Origin: Acanthosepion esculentum
Taxonomy: Eukaryota; Mollusca; Cephalopoda; Sepiida; Sepiidae
Direction: 5' to 3'
DNA: 64,000 nt
Assembly: GCA_964036315.1 (NCBI GenBank)
Contig: OZ038479.1
Span: forward strand, 60,006,246-60,070,245
Both the position numbers and the translations under genes were made by a program. Below, one piece after another: positions 21,840-33,841 of the stretch; position 1 is the first letter of the stretch, and every line of letters begins with the position of its first letter. Under the pieces are notes generated by a model that saw only the letters and a program-made list of their open reading frames with translations, was not told the DNA's origin and made no database searches.

Positions 21840-24800
21840 CATCCATTTTTTAGTGAATCTTTGAATATATCTATTATTACTTAAAAGTAGAACTCCATCA
21901 CAAATTTAAATCATCAATTTCTTTTTGTAAAACATACCTCCCCATTAACAAAATCTGCTCTGAATTGTAAAATAAATAATGCAATAAAACTATGACATTA
22001 TCTAATTAGGAAAGCTTTTGATTGCTTTGATGAATAATAATCTTTACAAGAATTTTCATTTTTAGAAAATTTTAATTAGAATAATAATTTATTAAGTTTT
22101 AAGTCTTTTAAAATTCTGCTTAACTTTACAGAGGTTAGGTAATATTGCTATTAAGTAAAAACTGTATTTACTAATCATAAATGTAAAAGCTTATTACAAT
22201 TCGATGACCCCCAATATTTTAAAAAGAATTTAAAAAATTTTTGTATGTGTATAACTGCTGATTTATGTAATTAGTGATATCCATATACAACACTGTCAGA
22301 AAATTAGAGTGATACCTATAGTAAATTTAAAGCCAAAGTACCTAAAATTCAACAAAACATTAGATTACAGAGAATATTTTCCTAAATTTTTAAGATTACT
22401 GAGTAGTTAGAAATTACATGAAAAAGGCACTAAATATTTCTCAATTAAATTTTACAGATATGTTCATCATAGAAAAAATAAGATAAATTTTCATGTCATG
22501 CAAGCCATCAATATATCAGCAACTTAAATAAATAGTGACCCCCCTCCCATGTTAAAAATATATTTCTGTGATATTTTAAACTTAAACTAAGTAATATTTG
22601 TTTCAAATAGGGTTAATTAAATTTTAAATAAACTAATATTCCTCAAATAAAGTTTTTAAAAAAAGTATATTTTATTTTTGAAAGATTTATTAAGACAGAG
22701 AACTACAGTGTGATGACAGAAGGCTAAAAATAGTGCTAAAAAATCAACAATGTTTAGCAATTTCCAAACTCTTCCCAGTCAATTTAAATTAGTTTTGAAA
22801 TAGAGCAAAATATTTTGCTTATTGGAAATATTAAATGTAGGTATGTCCAATATTTCGCTAAAAAGTGGTATACCTTGACGACAAAAGGTCCCCAAATTGA
22901 TAAAACAATTTTTAACGTTTAAATATTTATGTTGTTATTAAAGAGGAAAGACCAAAGTATTTTCTGAATATTTTTTCAGATTTTTTAATCCTTCCTATAA
23001 ATGTTAAAAATTTTATTAAAAATCTTGTTTTTTTTCGAGTCAAAAAATTTCGTAAAATCGAACTTATCGACATTTCTGTCGGAAAGAACATAGTTTGTTA
23101 GTTAAAAAATCATGAAAAATCAATTACACTTTTTTCTTTTGTTATCTTAGGAAATTTAGAATGATTAAAGTATACTTAATGTAATTTGAAAGAAACATTA
23201 CTTACATTTTTAGCAGAAAATTTTTTAAGAGAGATATTTCCCACCAGGGTAGTCTATTTTGACAGGCGTTGATTGATGTACGTCAATATATTCACAACTT
23301 ACGGTACTGAAATTTATTGTACGGTACCGCCAAAGTGATATAATTCGTTCTAATTTTAAGTGAATCTGGTTAGTAGATTTTTTTTTTAAAAATTCACTTT
23401 CAAATTTTTTTTTTTTTTTTTTTACCTTACGTTTGAGGAAGAATTCTGCACTGAAAATAACATTTAAATTATGAAAGAAAATCAAATTTTACAAGTAAAA
23501 ATAAAACAGTAAAAAAAATACATTTTTTTAAATTGAGGTTTATTATTTCAGTCATGAAATATTTTTCTGAGAATATAAAAATTACATGAAACACCATTAA
23601 TTGAAACGAGTTAACTTAATGAAATGAGATTTTATTTCTTTTTTATTAAGGCAGATTTTTTTCTATTTATTAATAGCAGTAATTAATTAATTTATGGCAG
23701 TAATATGAGTTTTATTTTATTTATTAATAAAATTAACATGCTAATAGCAGCTATGTTGGTTTTGTTTTGACTCGACAAGTATTTTTTAGTTTGAGTAGTA
23801 GCGAGCTAACTCCAGAAAATTTAAACTCCAAAAATCGTTTTAATTGATAATTTGTCGTGTGGATAATAATTCCAAAGTAATGTACAATGAATTTATGCAT
23901 TCGATTTCAAACTTGAAAATTTGGGTGAACTTCCAAGGGCGTTTTTTTTTTTTGTAATTGAAAATAGTCGATATTTTCTTTTATCCCACTATTCGATTAT
24001 ATTTGAATAGAAAAAGAAAAAAATTGAAAATAATACGACGATATTCAGAAAACTTGACAAGCGTTGTTTTCTTGTTACAAAGCCATTTCTGAAGTAAAAA
24101 AAAAACTTGCTTCTATCAAAGGAAACTACTCATGTGACATTATTTCAACAATGTGCATCCGTACTTTCGTTGTAGACGATTTTAAATACAATTTTGGAAT
24201 ATTAAAAATTATTTTTAAAATAATTATGGTTGTCAGATTTTAATAAGCTTTCAAATTTATGATCTTTAAAAAGTAGAGAACATAATATATCATTTCCATA
24301 AGGTTGCAGAAAGAACTTAATGTATAAATATATAACAACCTTTTGTCATATTGTGTATTTAAAATTGAAAAAAAAAAGAAAATTAATGTAAAAATTTTTT
24401 TCTTTCAGATAATAATTACCTTCGTATATATTATTCAGAAAAGCCATTAAAAACTTTCTTAATTAAATATTGTCTTAGTTTTATTGGGTTTTGTATTTTT
24501 ACAATTGAGGTAAAAGTTTGGACAATTTCGGACATTTTTTTAACAAAAAAATCGATGATTTAGATTTTTCAGAGTTTTGCGCATTTAATTAAAAAAAAAA
24601 ATTGAGGTTGCAAATAAATTTTTTTTTGTGTTTTCATAAAATTAAGTTCGAGGGGGGTAACAGATATAAAAAAAAAATATTTATACCATGACTTTCAAAG
24701 AGACAAACATTTCTAAAATAAGTTCATTCATTTCTGAATAAGTTCTGAAGTTTTCATTAAAATCCAACAAGTAGTTAATTTTTACAAGAATTTCGAAATT

Positions 24801-25375
24801 AATGTGTCTTTCAACTGACAAAAAAAACAACTAAAAAAAAACGCTAAAAAGGTCAAAATTGGACATACCTAATTAAATGTAATCTACTAGCTTGAAATTA
24901 AAAATAAAATAAAAGCTTCAAGAAAGATTTTTCATCTTTAAAAATATTATAAATTATTTTTAATTAAAACTTTTAAAAAATGAAAATCTTTTTTCAACAT
25001 GATGTTGTTCTCAAGTGGCGGTATCGAGGTGAGGTCGAATATTTATTATTATTATTTTGTTTGACATATCCAAATCCATAGAACCCAATTCTTGAAATAG
25101 GTAAAAATAACTCATAAGTAAAAAAAAAAATTCCACACAATATAAGAAAATCTAATTAAATTTCCATTAGTAAAAAAAGTTCATAAAATAAAATATTTCA
25201 AATATCTCACAAGAAGTGAAATCCACTGAATTGAAATCAAACCTGAAATTTGATTTTTTTTAAGCTGTTAAGAACATAACAAATAAAATATAATAAAATA
25301 AAAGAAATACAAGACAAATCAGTCAATTAGAATTCTTTTTCATTTTAAAATCAAAATTACTTATTATTTTAAAAA
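21840..25375. repeat. AT-rich repeat modules, ZF unit 2 intron
   Basis: No gene. 21935-22450 is a reversed copy of the 10490-11090 module. 22850-23040 is a copy of the foldback arm. 24430-24520 is a forward copy of the ATTAAAAGCTTTTTAATTA-type segment. 23380-23425 has a long T run. The whole lies between the ZF1 exon and its proposed leader exon at 25382, so it would be intron. Confidence 0.65.
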
Positions 25376-25381
25376 ACGTAC

Positions 25382-25664
25382 CTTTTTCAGAACATAAAAT
25401 ATGCAACGAAAAACAAAACGGGATGATTTCTTTCTGTTCAAATGGTTTGGGGATTTCTCTGTTAATCTCCCTAATTTTTGTTCAGTTCATAAAATAATAT
25501 CGAAGATGAAACGAATGACTCAAAGAAAGACTTTAAAAAAGGGGAAAACACGATACAAATATGAAATTACTTTTGCGAAAATATTTCGCTTGATAATGTA
25601 AGACAATAGAAACTAAACGGTGTTAGATAAGATTTGGTTCCTTGTGTTTAAAATTAAATTTGTT
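25382..25664 (-). other. Candidate leader exon, ZF unit 2 (for ZF1)
   Basis: Minus-strand donor GTACGT at 25381-25376. The exon side aligns with 8669, 41354 and 56077 upward: TTCTGAAAAAGG before the donor, CGATGTTATTATATG-like and GGTGTTAGA landmarks, and the GATTTGGTTCCTTGTG segment at 25631. Homology resumes after the MITE at 25819-25900. A 66-codon plus-strand frame at 25401-25601 is not conserved in the other copies, so I regard the block as non-coding. Confidence 0.45.
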
Positions 25665-25818
25665 CAGTGAGACCCGGATATAAGAGAGATTTTATCTGGT
25701 CCCAAATTAGAGCCTGTGTTAATAAAACAAAATAGACAAAACCCGGATATAAGATAAACCCGGGTATAAGAGACTTCTTCTCCGGTCCCGACAACTCTCT
25801 TATATCCGGGTTACACTG
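25665..25818. mobile_element. 154 bp palindromic MITE (pogo/Tc1-mariner-like ends)
   Basis: The left end CAGTGAGACCCGGATATAAG and the right end (read on the minus strand) CAGTGTAACCCGGATATAAG form terminal inverted repeats of at least 27 bp with few mismatches. Further inverted copies of the CCCGG(A/G)TATAAGAGA motif lie internally. The CAGT...CCCGGATATAA type end is familiar from pogo/Tigger-like mariner superfamily MITEs. It interrupts a block that is continuous in the other unit copies, so it inserted after unit duplication. A TA target duplication is possible on the right but not clear on the left. Confidence 0.75.
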
Positions 25819-25900
25819 TATTTACAGTGCAAAGTTATTACTGACAGTCTCGCCATGACTACTGCTATTTTGTCAATCACTCATGTGTCATGACTGTTCA

Positions 25901-27299
25901 GGATATAGACGATCAGGGATGTTATTTCTGTTGATTCTCACAATATTTTTTATGTACCGCCATGATTTGCATCTCTATCTATTACTTCAAAATTTTTAAG
26001 TCGGATACTAGCTTCTTTCCTCTACTTCTCTTGATGCGTCTTGTAAATGTTAAAGTCTCCAAATCATCCTTCTTTATTTAGTTTCCCAATCTCTTCTTAC
26101 ATGAAGGTATTAAATTTGCTGATGTTATTCTGATGTTCTGGCTGTATTACATTATAACACTTAACCTGGTGGTCGATTCTGCATCAGCCTGGTCAGCAGT
26201 GACCAGATGTTCTGACCCTTGCCACATGCTGCTTATATCAGATGTCTTGCTCCTCAGAGTCGTAGGATGACAAGTTGATTACAGGGTCAATCTCATGCTG
26301 TTCAATGCAGTTGCAGGTCAACAGATGTTGGTTGCTGTTCACTCCAGTTCACACCATCCACTGCACATATTGTGTTTCTTCATCACAGACCCAGTAGGGA
26401 TTGATTAACATTAATCATCATAGTGCAGATTCAAGCCACGGTGAGCTGTGCTATGATGGGGAAAAAATAGAGATGACTTTTGCAGATGTAATAAAAATGA
26501 AAAAAGACTTCAGACCTATTTACGATTTAGTTTATGTAGTTCTTGGTATAGCAAAAATTAACTCTTCCCACTAAAATCTCTTTAATGATACTTTGCCTAT
26601 TGGTGCAAATTCTTGGAACATGGTTCAAAGTTGTGAATTCTCTTGGCAGCAAATCACATGGACCTTGTCTCTCTCTGCCCATCTCTTCTCATCTGCTTCC
26701 AATTCTCAATCCAGCTGCATGGGTGGCTTAAGTGCTCTACTTATAATGACTTTGACTGAAGACCAGAGTTCTTTTGTTGTCTGCTTTGTAAAATTAATTA
26801 TCGCACCAAATTTGGGACATTTCCTCTTCCTACAGGTAGTGGTTGCAGGTAACTGGTCCACCTGTATAACTCATTCCTTCTTTTATCTATGCCTTACACC
26901 ATTACTACCAAATGGGCAGAGTTAATCTTTCTGTCTCTCTTTGTAGAGATCTAATCTCACCACCATAGTTGTTTCTTTAACAATTCTGACTTTTAAATAT
27001 GTGGGTAGAAAGGCGGTCTTAACTTTTAGTTATTAATTGTAATTATCTTTTTAATTTTCAACAACTGGTCTGGTTTACACAATCAGCTTGTCCATTTAAT
27101 AGTACTCATGAACTGTAGAAGTCCATTTATTATCTGAATTCTGTCAACACAGGACAAAATCCTATTTCTCAACTTGTTTATATTTCCAAAATCAGCGAAG
27201 ACATTTCCACTCTCTGACAGACAGGCATAAATCAGTCTCTTTATTCTAACTTTGTCCTCAAAAATATCAAATATTAAATCAATTGACAATCATGAAACG
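25901..27299 (-). other. Unassigned, possible old retroelement
   Basis: Less AT-rich than its surroundings. Several minus-strand stretches are fairly open (about 26540-26925 and 27083-27289, the latter 68 codons), with pieces such as RKRKCPKFGAIINFTK that faintly recall a retroelement gag/knuckle region. Stops are frequent and no catalytic motif is visible, so no family can be assigned. Confidence 0.3.
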
Positions 27300-27945
27300 T
27301 TTTCGTCACCTGTCTGTTCCATTTCATATTTTAAATTAACCCTTTTCCTTTACCAGTGTTACATAGTGTCACACATACACCTTTTCACTATTCTTATGCC
27401 CCTTGTATTTCTGTCTTTTATACTTTTCCTCTCTGACTATACTTCCCACAGAGTTGAATTTGTGAATCTGTTCATTGTCTCTATTATAACTATAATATCT
27501 CCTAACAAGGTGACATTTAGATTATTTTAAATGCATTTTCATTTGCATCAAACATTTAACTCATATTTTAGCTGCACCTATCAATCTACTTGGTCTTCCA
27601 TCACATTGCTCAAAACTTTTAAATCAGAAACTTCCCGCTTTCATCAGTTTCTCTTCCCCATGTCTATAAAGAAATACATAAATAAAAAATTAATTATACT
27701 GTCATTGAGTCCATAAAATAATAATAAATAAAAATTAGTTATAGTGCCAAAAATAATTTAAAATAAAATAATTACAACAATTATAATTATCATTAATCCA
27801 TTCTTTCTAAATCAATGAGAATCTCCTCTTCAAACACAAACATGTGACATTCTCAATATTGGACAAGCAATCAACACAAATAGGCCATCAACACATGCAT
27901 CAAAGAAAATTTCAGCACATTTTCCTTTTTCAGGCCATAATAGTA
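27300..27945 (+). repeat. Dispersed repeat, two partner regions
   Basis: 27380-27660 recurs in two parts at 30595-30700 and 29995-30130 (ATTCTTATGCCC..TTGTATTTCTG and TGCATTTTCATTTG). 27690-27945 recurs at 41740-42020 (CAATGAGAATC, TATTGGACAAGCA, GGCCATCAACACA, TTTTTCAGGCCAT). Non-coding in all copies. Confidence 0.6.
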
Positions 27946-28251
27946 ACATTTATCTCTTTGCACTCAACAAAAATTTGAGATACAAAAACCCCAGACACTT
28001 CTAGTATTTTTCCAACTATCTGGACACTCATTACACACATCTATAAAAACAAAACTTACAATAAAGACTGTATACACTTTACTTATTCATTATCTTATCA
28101 TTCTGTCAGATTCTAAGCCATATTTTATCTACATTTGATCCCAAACTCACAATTTTCAATTTTATTCTGTATTATTGTCTCTTGTGTTTCCAACACCACA
28201 TAACAACCAGATAATAAATAATAATAATTTTGTTGTTTCTCATTTTTATGA

Positions 28252-28252
28252 G

Positions 28253-28280
<28 letters not shown>
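28252..28280. repeat. (TA)n microsatellite
   Basis: About 14 uninterrupted TA units. Confidence 0.95.
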
Positions 28281-28284
<4 letters not shown>

Positions 28285-28579
28285 AAATGATTTTCATTTA
28301 ATCAGTATTAACAAAAATCATCTTGTTTATGTAAACTTTGGAATAATTGTCTCTGGGGTTTACTTAGAGGGACCAATTTTCCATTACAAATTTTTCTTCA
28401 TTCCATTTCAGGTTTTAGGGAATTCAGGTTTTTCTTCCATTTTCAGTAAAGAATACCATATTTCTCCTATTTTCAGTATCGATTACAGTTCTTGCTTCAT
28501 TATAAGACTTAGTGAGAAAGTGTAACAATATATAAACGTTATTAAAACAAAAAATTAAAACGAAAATTAAAAATTTTAC

Positions 28580-28620
28580 AAGCTGGAATATTCACCCATT
28601 GGATAAGTTGCTCCAGCTTG
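28580..28620. repeat. Short hairpin
   Basis: CAAGCTGGA at 28580 pairs perfectly with TCCAGCTTG ending at 28620, loop about 23 bases. Embedded in otherwise plain AT-rich sequence. Function unknown. Confidence 0.5.
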
Positions 28621-29209
28621 ATAGAGTTTTGTACCTCATACTTCAGCCCTTAAGGCTTAATCTAACTTGATGATTTTCTGGGACAACCCTTGCAAAGAAT
28701 TCTACGAATAAGAATAAAATGAAAATGGCAAAAAACTACAGAAAAGTAGCATGACAAAGTCATTTAGAGAGAAACTTGGTAACTTTACTGAAATCATTAA
28801 ATAACATTTTTTAAAAAAGACTAATTCATAAAAATATCTGAAATGACAAACTGCCATCACCTCCGTCACCATGTGTGATAGGGAAAAGAAGGGATAAACC
28901 AGAAAGACAAAATTTTTCTTGCCCCTTCCTACTTTTTTCTTTTTATTAAATCAAGGCAACTTCGTAAAACTTGGTTACTAAATTACTAAGTGGGTAAAGG
29001 AATATATTAAAACATTACGGACTTTATCCTTTGATGTCTGTAAGACTAGAGTTAGGAAAGACAAACATAGTAACAAATTAAAATGGCAGTTGACAAAGCT
29101 GATTGTAAGAAAACAAATGTCCACATCAAAATTGCAATTTCCATTTCAAGTAGGCCATTTCCTTTTTTCCCTTCATCACAGAAAATAGACCCCTCTACTT
29201 GCTTCCTTT
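28621..29209. other. AT-rich, no gene seen
   Basis: No domain, RNA or clear repeat recognised. Confidence 0.4.
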
Positions 29210-29560
29210 TTATCCATGGTTATGTACTGTGATTGGTATGCATTTTTGGTTCAGTTGTATAGATATTGATGTTTCAACTTGTAATATTCATACACTAGGT
29301 GGGCAATTAATTATTGCAAAATAAAATTAGTAAACCAATCTTTAATTCTATTTATATTCAGTTATGCAGATGTGTAGAACTTTTCATTTTATGCTACTAA
29401 AATATTTAATTCCTTATCTTTCAAAAACTAGGCATATAAGAAAGAAATGTTTCAACATGTAATGTTCACACACTTAGTGGGCAGTTCATTACTGCAAAAT
29501 AAACTTGTTTAAACCATTTTTCTTTTTAATCAACTTTACTCCAAGCAAGGCAGTAAAGCC
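29210..29560 (+). repeat. Inverted partial copies of the ZF upstream block
   Basis: Read on the minus strand, 29220-29330 and 29430-29530 each contain the AACATTA..GTTGAAACA motif and the first also ACCAAAAATGCATACCAATC. They match 19440-19610 and 37730-37800. They are two tandem partial copies in opposite orientation to the ZF1-3 units, with no fingers nearby. Confidence 0.55.
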
Positions 29561-30939
29561 ACTAAGACATAAGGGGTTACTGGGTGTGAAAGAATTAGAA
29601 AACAAACATTATGAAGGAGTGTGAACAATAGAAGAGTAATCAGGAAGACAGGAGATAACAACTGACATTGCATTTAAATTTTTGGAGATGAATGTTGACT
29701 GGAAAGTATTGAGCTGGAAGAGAGTTCTGCAAGCAAGAAGTGTGAGAAAAACTGTTAGCCTAGAACTTATAGTTCCATCTAGCCAATCCATGTTATGGGG
29801 TTTATAATTAAATATACTGTTTAATAAATAAATGAAGTGTCTATTCAAATATGAGTATCCACAAAAAATAATGTGATAAAATGATAAAATTTATCAGATT
29901 AATAAATAAAAAATCCATTACTTCTTTAGACATTACCTATAAGCTCTTACCTTTCAAACAGAAACAAAATTTTACTAAAAAAAAGAGACATTTTTAAATG
30001 TTTTTAAATGCATTTTCATTTGTATCAAATATTAACTCAACTTTTGGTAGTAGCTATCATTGTACATGGTCATCCATCCAATTGCTCAAACCTTTTAAGT
30101 CAGAAACTACCTGTTTTCCATAGCTTCTCTTTCCTTTGATACATCTTCTCATTGTTAAATTAAATAAGAAATGTGTAAGAGTAAAGATGTGGATGTGTCA
30201 ACATCATTTTCATGACAAGGCTTTACAGAATTTTACAGACATGGTTTCAAGCAGAATTCCATTAATCAATACTTTTTAAAAATCGAAATTTGTTGCATCT
30301 CTGCCACAAGCTCCATTTTCTCAAGCATATCAATGTATTGGCCATTCCATTCACCAGTTTTTGTAAGAAAAAACTGTAAGAAACATCAGCTTTCATAAAA
30401 AATAATTTATCTCTAATAAAAATGTAGACCCCAAAATCATGTTTGAAGATGCAAAGTTTCCAAAAATCTCAGATTTGGTAGTTCAGAGTTGAGGATGTTA
30501 GCTTGTAATATCGTTTTATAGGGCAAAAGTGTGTCTACTCAGTAATTGGGGTCAGGCTGAATTTGCTGATTTTACTATCACATTCTGACTGTATTACTCA
30601 TTTTCACGATTCTTATGCCCTTTGTATTTCTGTCATTCACATTTTTCTTTTCTGACTACACAACACACAATGTTGAATGGATGTAGTTGTTTAATTCTGA
30701 TGTCCTTGATGTCATTCAATTAACAACTTTTTAAGTGTACCATAAAAACAATGACTAATGCAGTGTCAAACTGAAAAAGAAAGAAATTCTCTATTTACAA
30801 AGACATTTTATACAAAAATGGAGATGGTGTAGGTGTTACTCAATATTCTTTTCTGAATCTAAAGAAATTCAGCTACATAAAAAAAATGTTAAAAAAAATA
30901 TGGAGAATTATTGGAGTAGATGAAGTATCAATGAAGATC
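29561..30939. other. AT-rich with dispersed repeat pieces
   Basis: Contains the 29995-30130 and 30595-30700 repeat copies noted with 27300-27945. An 79-codon minus frame at 29609-29848 has no motif. No gene supported. Confidence 0.4.
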
Positions 30940-31575
30940 ACAAAATGTAAAATTTAACTGAGTCATTCTGGGGTTGATAGCTTGATTTTGTACTTACTTG
31001 ATTTTGGTGAAACCAATTTGTAGTTTGCATCTTGGGCTATTCCTCTTGCTGACAACCATACATTCTGTTTTCCTACAATTCATATTTAGTCTTTTCTTTA
31101 TTACCTTCTGCTTCAAGTTACCTTTCTCAGTCTGCTATCAACACTGTGTCATCTGCATATCTTATGTTGTTAAGATTGCATCGACAAATAATAAATCCTG
31201 GTAAGACTTAGTTTTCTCAAGATCGCCTTACTGTAAAAGTTTAATAAATTTGGTGAGAAAATGCATCTTTATGTCCCTTTCTATTTTAGTAGATTTACTG
31301 AATTCATTTTCTATCTGTATGCAAATGATTTACTCCCGGTATAAGTTCTATATTATTCTGATGTCTTACTTAAATAAATCAAGCTTGCCACAAAGTTCAT
31401 TGTGTCCTATCTTAAACATTTTTATCAAACCTTTAAAACACAGGTACACATCCTTCTGCATTTCTATTCCTCTTTCTGATATCATCCTCAGCATAACTAT
31501 CACATACCTTGTTTCAGATTCAAGGATCAACTCAAGAATTAATTTGCTTTTGTGAGTAGTAGTTTAATGCAGCTT
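30940..31575 (-). pseudogene. LINE reverse transcriptase remnant (RTE-like)
   Basis: The minus strand, read with frameshifts, gives RMISERGIEMQKDVYLCF, then LLNFYSKAILRKL, a decayed NNIRYADDTV-like block, and RLNMNCRKTECMVVSKRNSP followed by CKLQIGFTKI. These are consecutive blocks of the palm and thumb of a non-LTR reverse transcriptase common in invertebrates (RTE-like). The catalytic box is no longer intact. Clade assignment is by recall of block style and is tentative. Confidence 0.7.
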
Positions 31576-31879
31576 AACAGGGTGTTGCCTTTGGTTCAAG
31601 TTTTAGTTGCATGAGAATGCAAAATGGTGGTTTGAGGTGATTAGAAACACATTGCAAAAACTCCCTAAGTGATGTCGTAGATAATTTGGAGGAAAACAGG
31701 AAAAGAAAGAGAAAGTTAAAAATATATCGGATATATAAAATACAATTGCTGAAAGAATCTGAGAGAGTTGAACTCTGAACGTATTTGGTAAAAAGTAATT
31801 AATGTTGGAAGATCCCAAAGGTAGTCTGATGAGGATAAATATTTGCTTGAGTTTCCGAGCTGAAATCTGATCTGAGAGG
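31576..31879. other. Non-coding spacer
   Basis: Possibly more of the LINE on the minus strand, but no block is recognisable. Confidence 0.3.
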
Positions 31880-32330
31880 GAAAAATTTCTTTATGGAATT
31901 TTCCTTGATCTTTTCCATATTATAGGTTTCTATCTCTTGCCATAGATGAGTCCAGCAATATGTTACTTTGACTGTTGCAGCACCTTTTCTTTGTTCCATC
32001 ATAATTGTTTTTTCTCTTCAGACATTTTGCATCTTGGCAAAGAACATGTTTTCTTTACTGTATTTAAAAAAAATCTTTTGTACATTATAAATTTCTATCT
32101 GTTGTCATGGAAGTATTCACCAATGTGCTAATTCCATTGTTGCTGCATCTTTTCCTTCTTCCATTATGATTGTTTTTCTCTTCAGACTATACATTTTTTT
32201 CATTTTCTTTGATCCTTTCTCTATTAGAATCTTCTCTTATTTGTCATGTAAGAGTTCTCCAATGTGTTAATTCAACTTTTGCGGCACTTTTTCCTTTTTC
32301 TGTCATGGTGAACAATTTAGTCAACTGGAG
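31880..32330 (-). repeat. ~160 bp tandem repeat, block 2
   Basis: Three units with starts near 31927, 32092 and 32231, each with TTTCTATCT-type, TCCAA(T)ATGTTA and TTTTTCTCTTCAGAC landmarks. They are the same unit as at 13441-13790 and 32960-33245. Units have diverged by small indels, giving spacings of about 165 and 139 bp. Confidence 0.7.
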
Positions 32331-32590
32331 AAAATTTCTAAAGCCTAAAAAGAATTTGTTTACAATGTGACAATCTACTGGAAGTGTTAGAGAACAACTT
32401 TGCAGGACTAGACGAAAGATACCAGATTTAATTGTGAAATGACAGCAAGTCACCAGTCTGGGACAGTGTTGATATATTTTCAATATATTGTAAATAAGAC
32501 TGAAATCTATCAACTTCTAAAATAGCTGTAATTCAGTGACATATTGTCATATACAAAGAAAATGAGTAACTACCGACACCGAGGTATGAG

Positions 32591-32923
32591 TGTGACACTC
32601 CGGACTTATGAATACATGTTTTCCGCCAGGTGTATAAATAGTAGTGTCAGTGATTATTTGAGTGACTATTGAGTGGAAGTATCCAGTTGAATTAGTGTGA
32701 ATTATTGTGTGTTGATGATTTGGGTTTTGATTTAGGATTTACCAGATGTTAAGCTGAGCCATGCTACTAACAAGGTATTCACTGAAATGGTTAATAATCT
32801 TTGGTTAACTTTTACTTCTTTGTTCTTGTTAAGTATTTATTTGCAGTTGTAATTAAATTCTGTTTTATTTTAACATTGAAGTCTTGAGTTATACTTAATT
32901 ATTAATGGCCACCATACGTCACA
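32591..32923 (+). repeat. Candidate solo LTR
   Basis: Starts TGTGACACTCC and ends TACGTCACA, giving TG..CA ends with a 6 bp perfect terminal inverted repeat (TGTGAC/GTCACA). A TATA-like GTATAAATAG lies at about 32632. It is GC-richer than its flanks and sits between two blocks of the same tandem repeat. No internal retroelement sequence adjoins it and no target-site duplication could be confirmed by eye. Confidence 0.45.
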
Positions 32924-32959
32924 AAACATATCAAACCCTAATTCAACTAACAGGAGTTT

Positions 32960-33245
32960 TATGGCTTAAATATTTCTATCTGTTGACATGGAAAAGTTCT
33001 CCAATATGTTAATTCTACTGTTGAAGCATCTTTCATTTTTCCCCTGATTATTCTTTTTCTCTTCAGATTTTATACATCCTAGGAAAGAGCATGTTTTCTT
33101 CTCTGCATTGTCTTGGATATTTTCTATATTATTGGTCCCCATCTGTTGCCATGAAAGAGTTCTCCAATATGTTAATTCTATTGTTGCAGAACCTTTTCCT
33201 TGTTCCATTATGACTGCTTTTCTCTTCAGACTTTATACATACAGA
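32960..33245 (-). repeat. ~160 bp tandem repeat, block 3
   Basis: Two units (near 32973 and 33135), spacing about 162 bp, with the same landmarks as block 2. Together with block 2 it probably formed one array later split by the candidate solo LTR. Confidence 0.7.
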
Positions 33246-33841
33246 CAAAGTGTATGTTTCATTTCTGTTATTTCTTTGTTACTTTTATGCATCTGTGTTA
33301 TTTCAATTCACCCATACATATTCAGAGGAATGTTGTTGTTCTTGTAATATGCTGTGAATAGATTTGGCCCCATACATGTGGTCATCAGAAAGATTCATAT
33401 ATTCTCCAATGCAGTCATCTTATCCTTCAATTAAATTTATCATATGCAACAATGTATTGCTGATTGCAGTTCCCTTATTACTTATATATGGCCATCAGAT
33501 AAATTCATATATTCTCCAATGTAATCAAGATCTGGACAAGTAGAAAAGTTTTAACACAGGTCTTGTGTCTTATTTATAATTAAAAAATAGGGTTTCTCAT
33601 AAAAATACTATAAACATTTGAAAATATTCTGGAACATTTATATTAACATTATATAAAAAGAGCAGAAAAAAGTTAAAACAAGAACAAGATTTGAATCTTC
33701 AGTAATAAAGCTGATAACTGGTAGATTGCTATTTACTGCAATATTTACAGTTATGTAAACAATATTAAAAATTGAATCAGTAAATAGAGATGAAATTCTG
33801 GCTGAGATAGTTTCCATTCACTTTGCACTAATATCTCATGT
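33246..33841. other. AT-rich, with a short direct duplication
   Basis: GATTCATATATTCTCCAATG at about 33391 is repeated at about 33505. Otherwise nothing recognised. Confidence 0.4.

Noticed and set aside
25401..25601. 66-codon basic ORF as a conserved gene in the leader block
   Set aside because: The other three copies of the block have indels and stops across it, so the frame is not conserved.
26593..26925. 110-codon plus-strand ORF with hydrophobic stretches
   Set aside because: The minus strand is equally open and there is no homology I recognise; likely chance within an old element.
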